From: Clostridiales bacterium
Lineage (GTDB): Bacteria > Bacillota > Clostridia > Christensenellales > QALW01
DNA: 6,241 nt
Direction: 5' to 3'
Assembly (NCBI GenBank): GCA_018376855.1
Contig: JAHAAN010000114.1
Coordinates: forward strand, 1 to 6,241
Shown here in pieces: positions 5,991 to 6,241 of this stretch (position 1 is its first letter; every line of letters begins with the position of its first letter). Position numbers and translations under genes: made by a program. A model generated the notes under the pieces. It saw nothing but the letters and a program-made list of their open reading frames with translations. It ran no database searches and was not told where the DNA came from.

Positions 5991-6241
5991 CTACAAATTG
6001 TATATGCGCATATCCCCGTTTGCTCCCAACACACCATCTGCGTTAAGGAACCTACCTACCTCGGCATCATAGTACCTGCTTTGTAAGTAGTACAGTTCCG
6101 TTTCGGTATCGTAGTAGTACCCTCTGTAGCGGAAGGGGTTTGCTTCTGCCATTGTGCCTGTGGCTGTCAGGATGTTCCCCCAGCTGTCGTAGATGTAGGT
6201 GGCAACTACTGTTTCTGTTGAGGTGTCCGTTATTGCAATGA
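5991..6241 (-). pseudogene. Rhs-repeat-associated core fragment, truncated at its C-terminal end
   Basis: Reading leftward from the window edge, 82 residues are visible before a TAG (5991-5993); the start lies beyond the window. The text is the clear Rhs core signature: YIYDSWGNI, NPFRYRGYYYDTETELYYLQ, then SRYYDAEVGRF and ADGVLGANGDM. In intact Rhs proteins the shell strand ends with this core, followed by a block of the type NLxAYCxNNPVN and then a variable toxin tip. Here the frame stops at RIYNL, so the end of the core and any toxin are missing. E replaces G in the usual TETGLYYL and A replaces P in RYYDPEVG, which fits relaxed selection. The upstream portion could still be a long intact gene. 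The likely explanation is a displaced or decayed Rhs 3' end; a functional protein simply ending here is possible but less likely. Confidence 0.8.

Overview
The window reads as chromosomal DNA of an anaerobic Firmicute, probably a member of Clostridia. The evidence is an oxygen-sensitive glycyl radical enzyme with its radical-SAM activase, AGGAG-type ribosome binding sites, a textbook sigma-A promoter, a Lsa/CplR-type ABC-F protein, and a clostridial-style Rhs core sequence. No species can be named from this window alone.

Layout, left to right. Positions 1-844 hold the C-terminal part of a glycyl radical enzyme (+), followed after 17 nt by its dedicated activating enzyme (862-1767, +). These two form an operon whose first gene starts outside the window. 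Positions 1768-2116 contain no ordinary protein gene. They hold a consensus promoter (1800-1828), a seven-codon leader ORF (1857-1880) and an intrinsic terminator (2004-2041), all upstream of an ABC-F ribosomal protection protein (2117-3595, +). Next comes a YyaL-type protein with an N-terminal thioredoxin-like DUF255 domain (3743-5731, +). The last 510 nt are AT-richer and read on the minus strand. They contain the 3' end of a broken Rhs-repeat core gene (5991-6241) and, directly behind it, the C-terminal remnant of a small gene that could be an Rhs immunity gene (5761-5904, perhaps to 5982).

The most interesting element is the 5' leader of the ABC-F gene. By hand folding, the seven-codon ORF can pair (1866-1876) with a segment at 1927-1937. 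That same segment can instead pair with the loop and 3' arm of the terminator (2019-2031). A second segment, 1951-1968, can pair with the terminator 5' arm (2004-2016), nested inside the first alternative helix. This gives two mutually exclusive folds, the logic of a ribosome-stalling transcription attenuator: an antibiotic-stalled ribosome on the leader ORF would free the antiterminator and switch on the resistance gene. The mechanism is established for other ABC-F genes; this leader and its pairing are my inference from the sequence.
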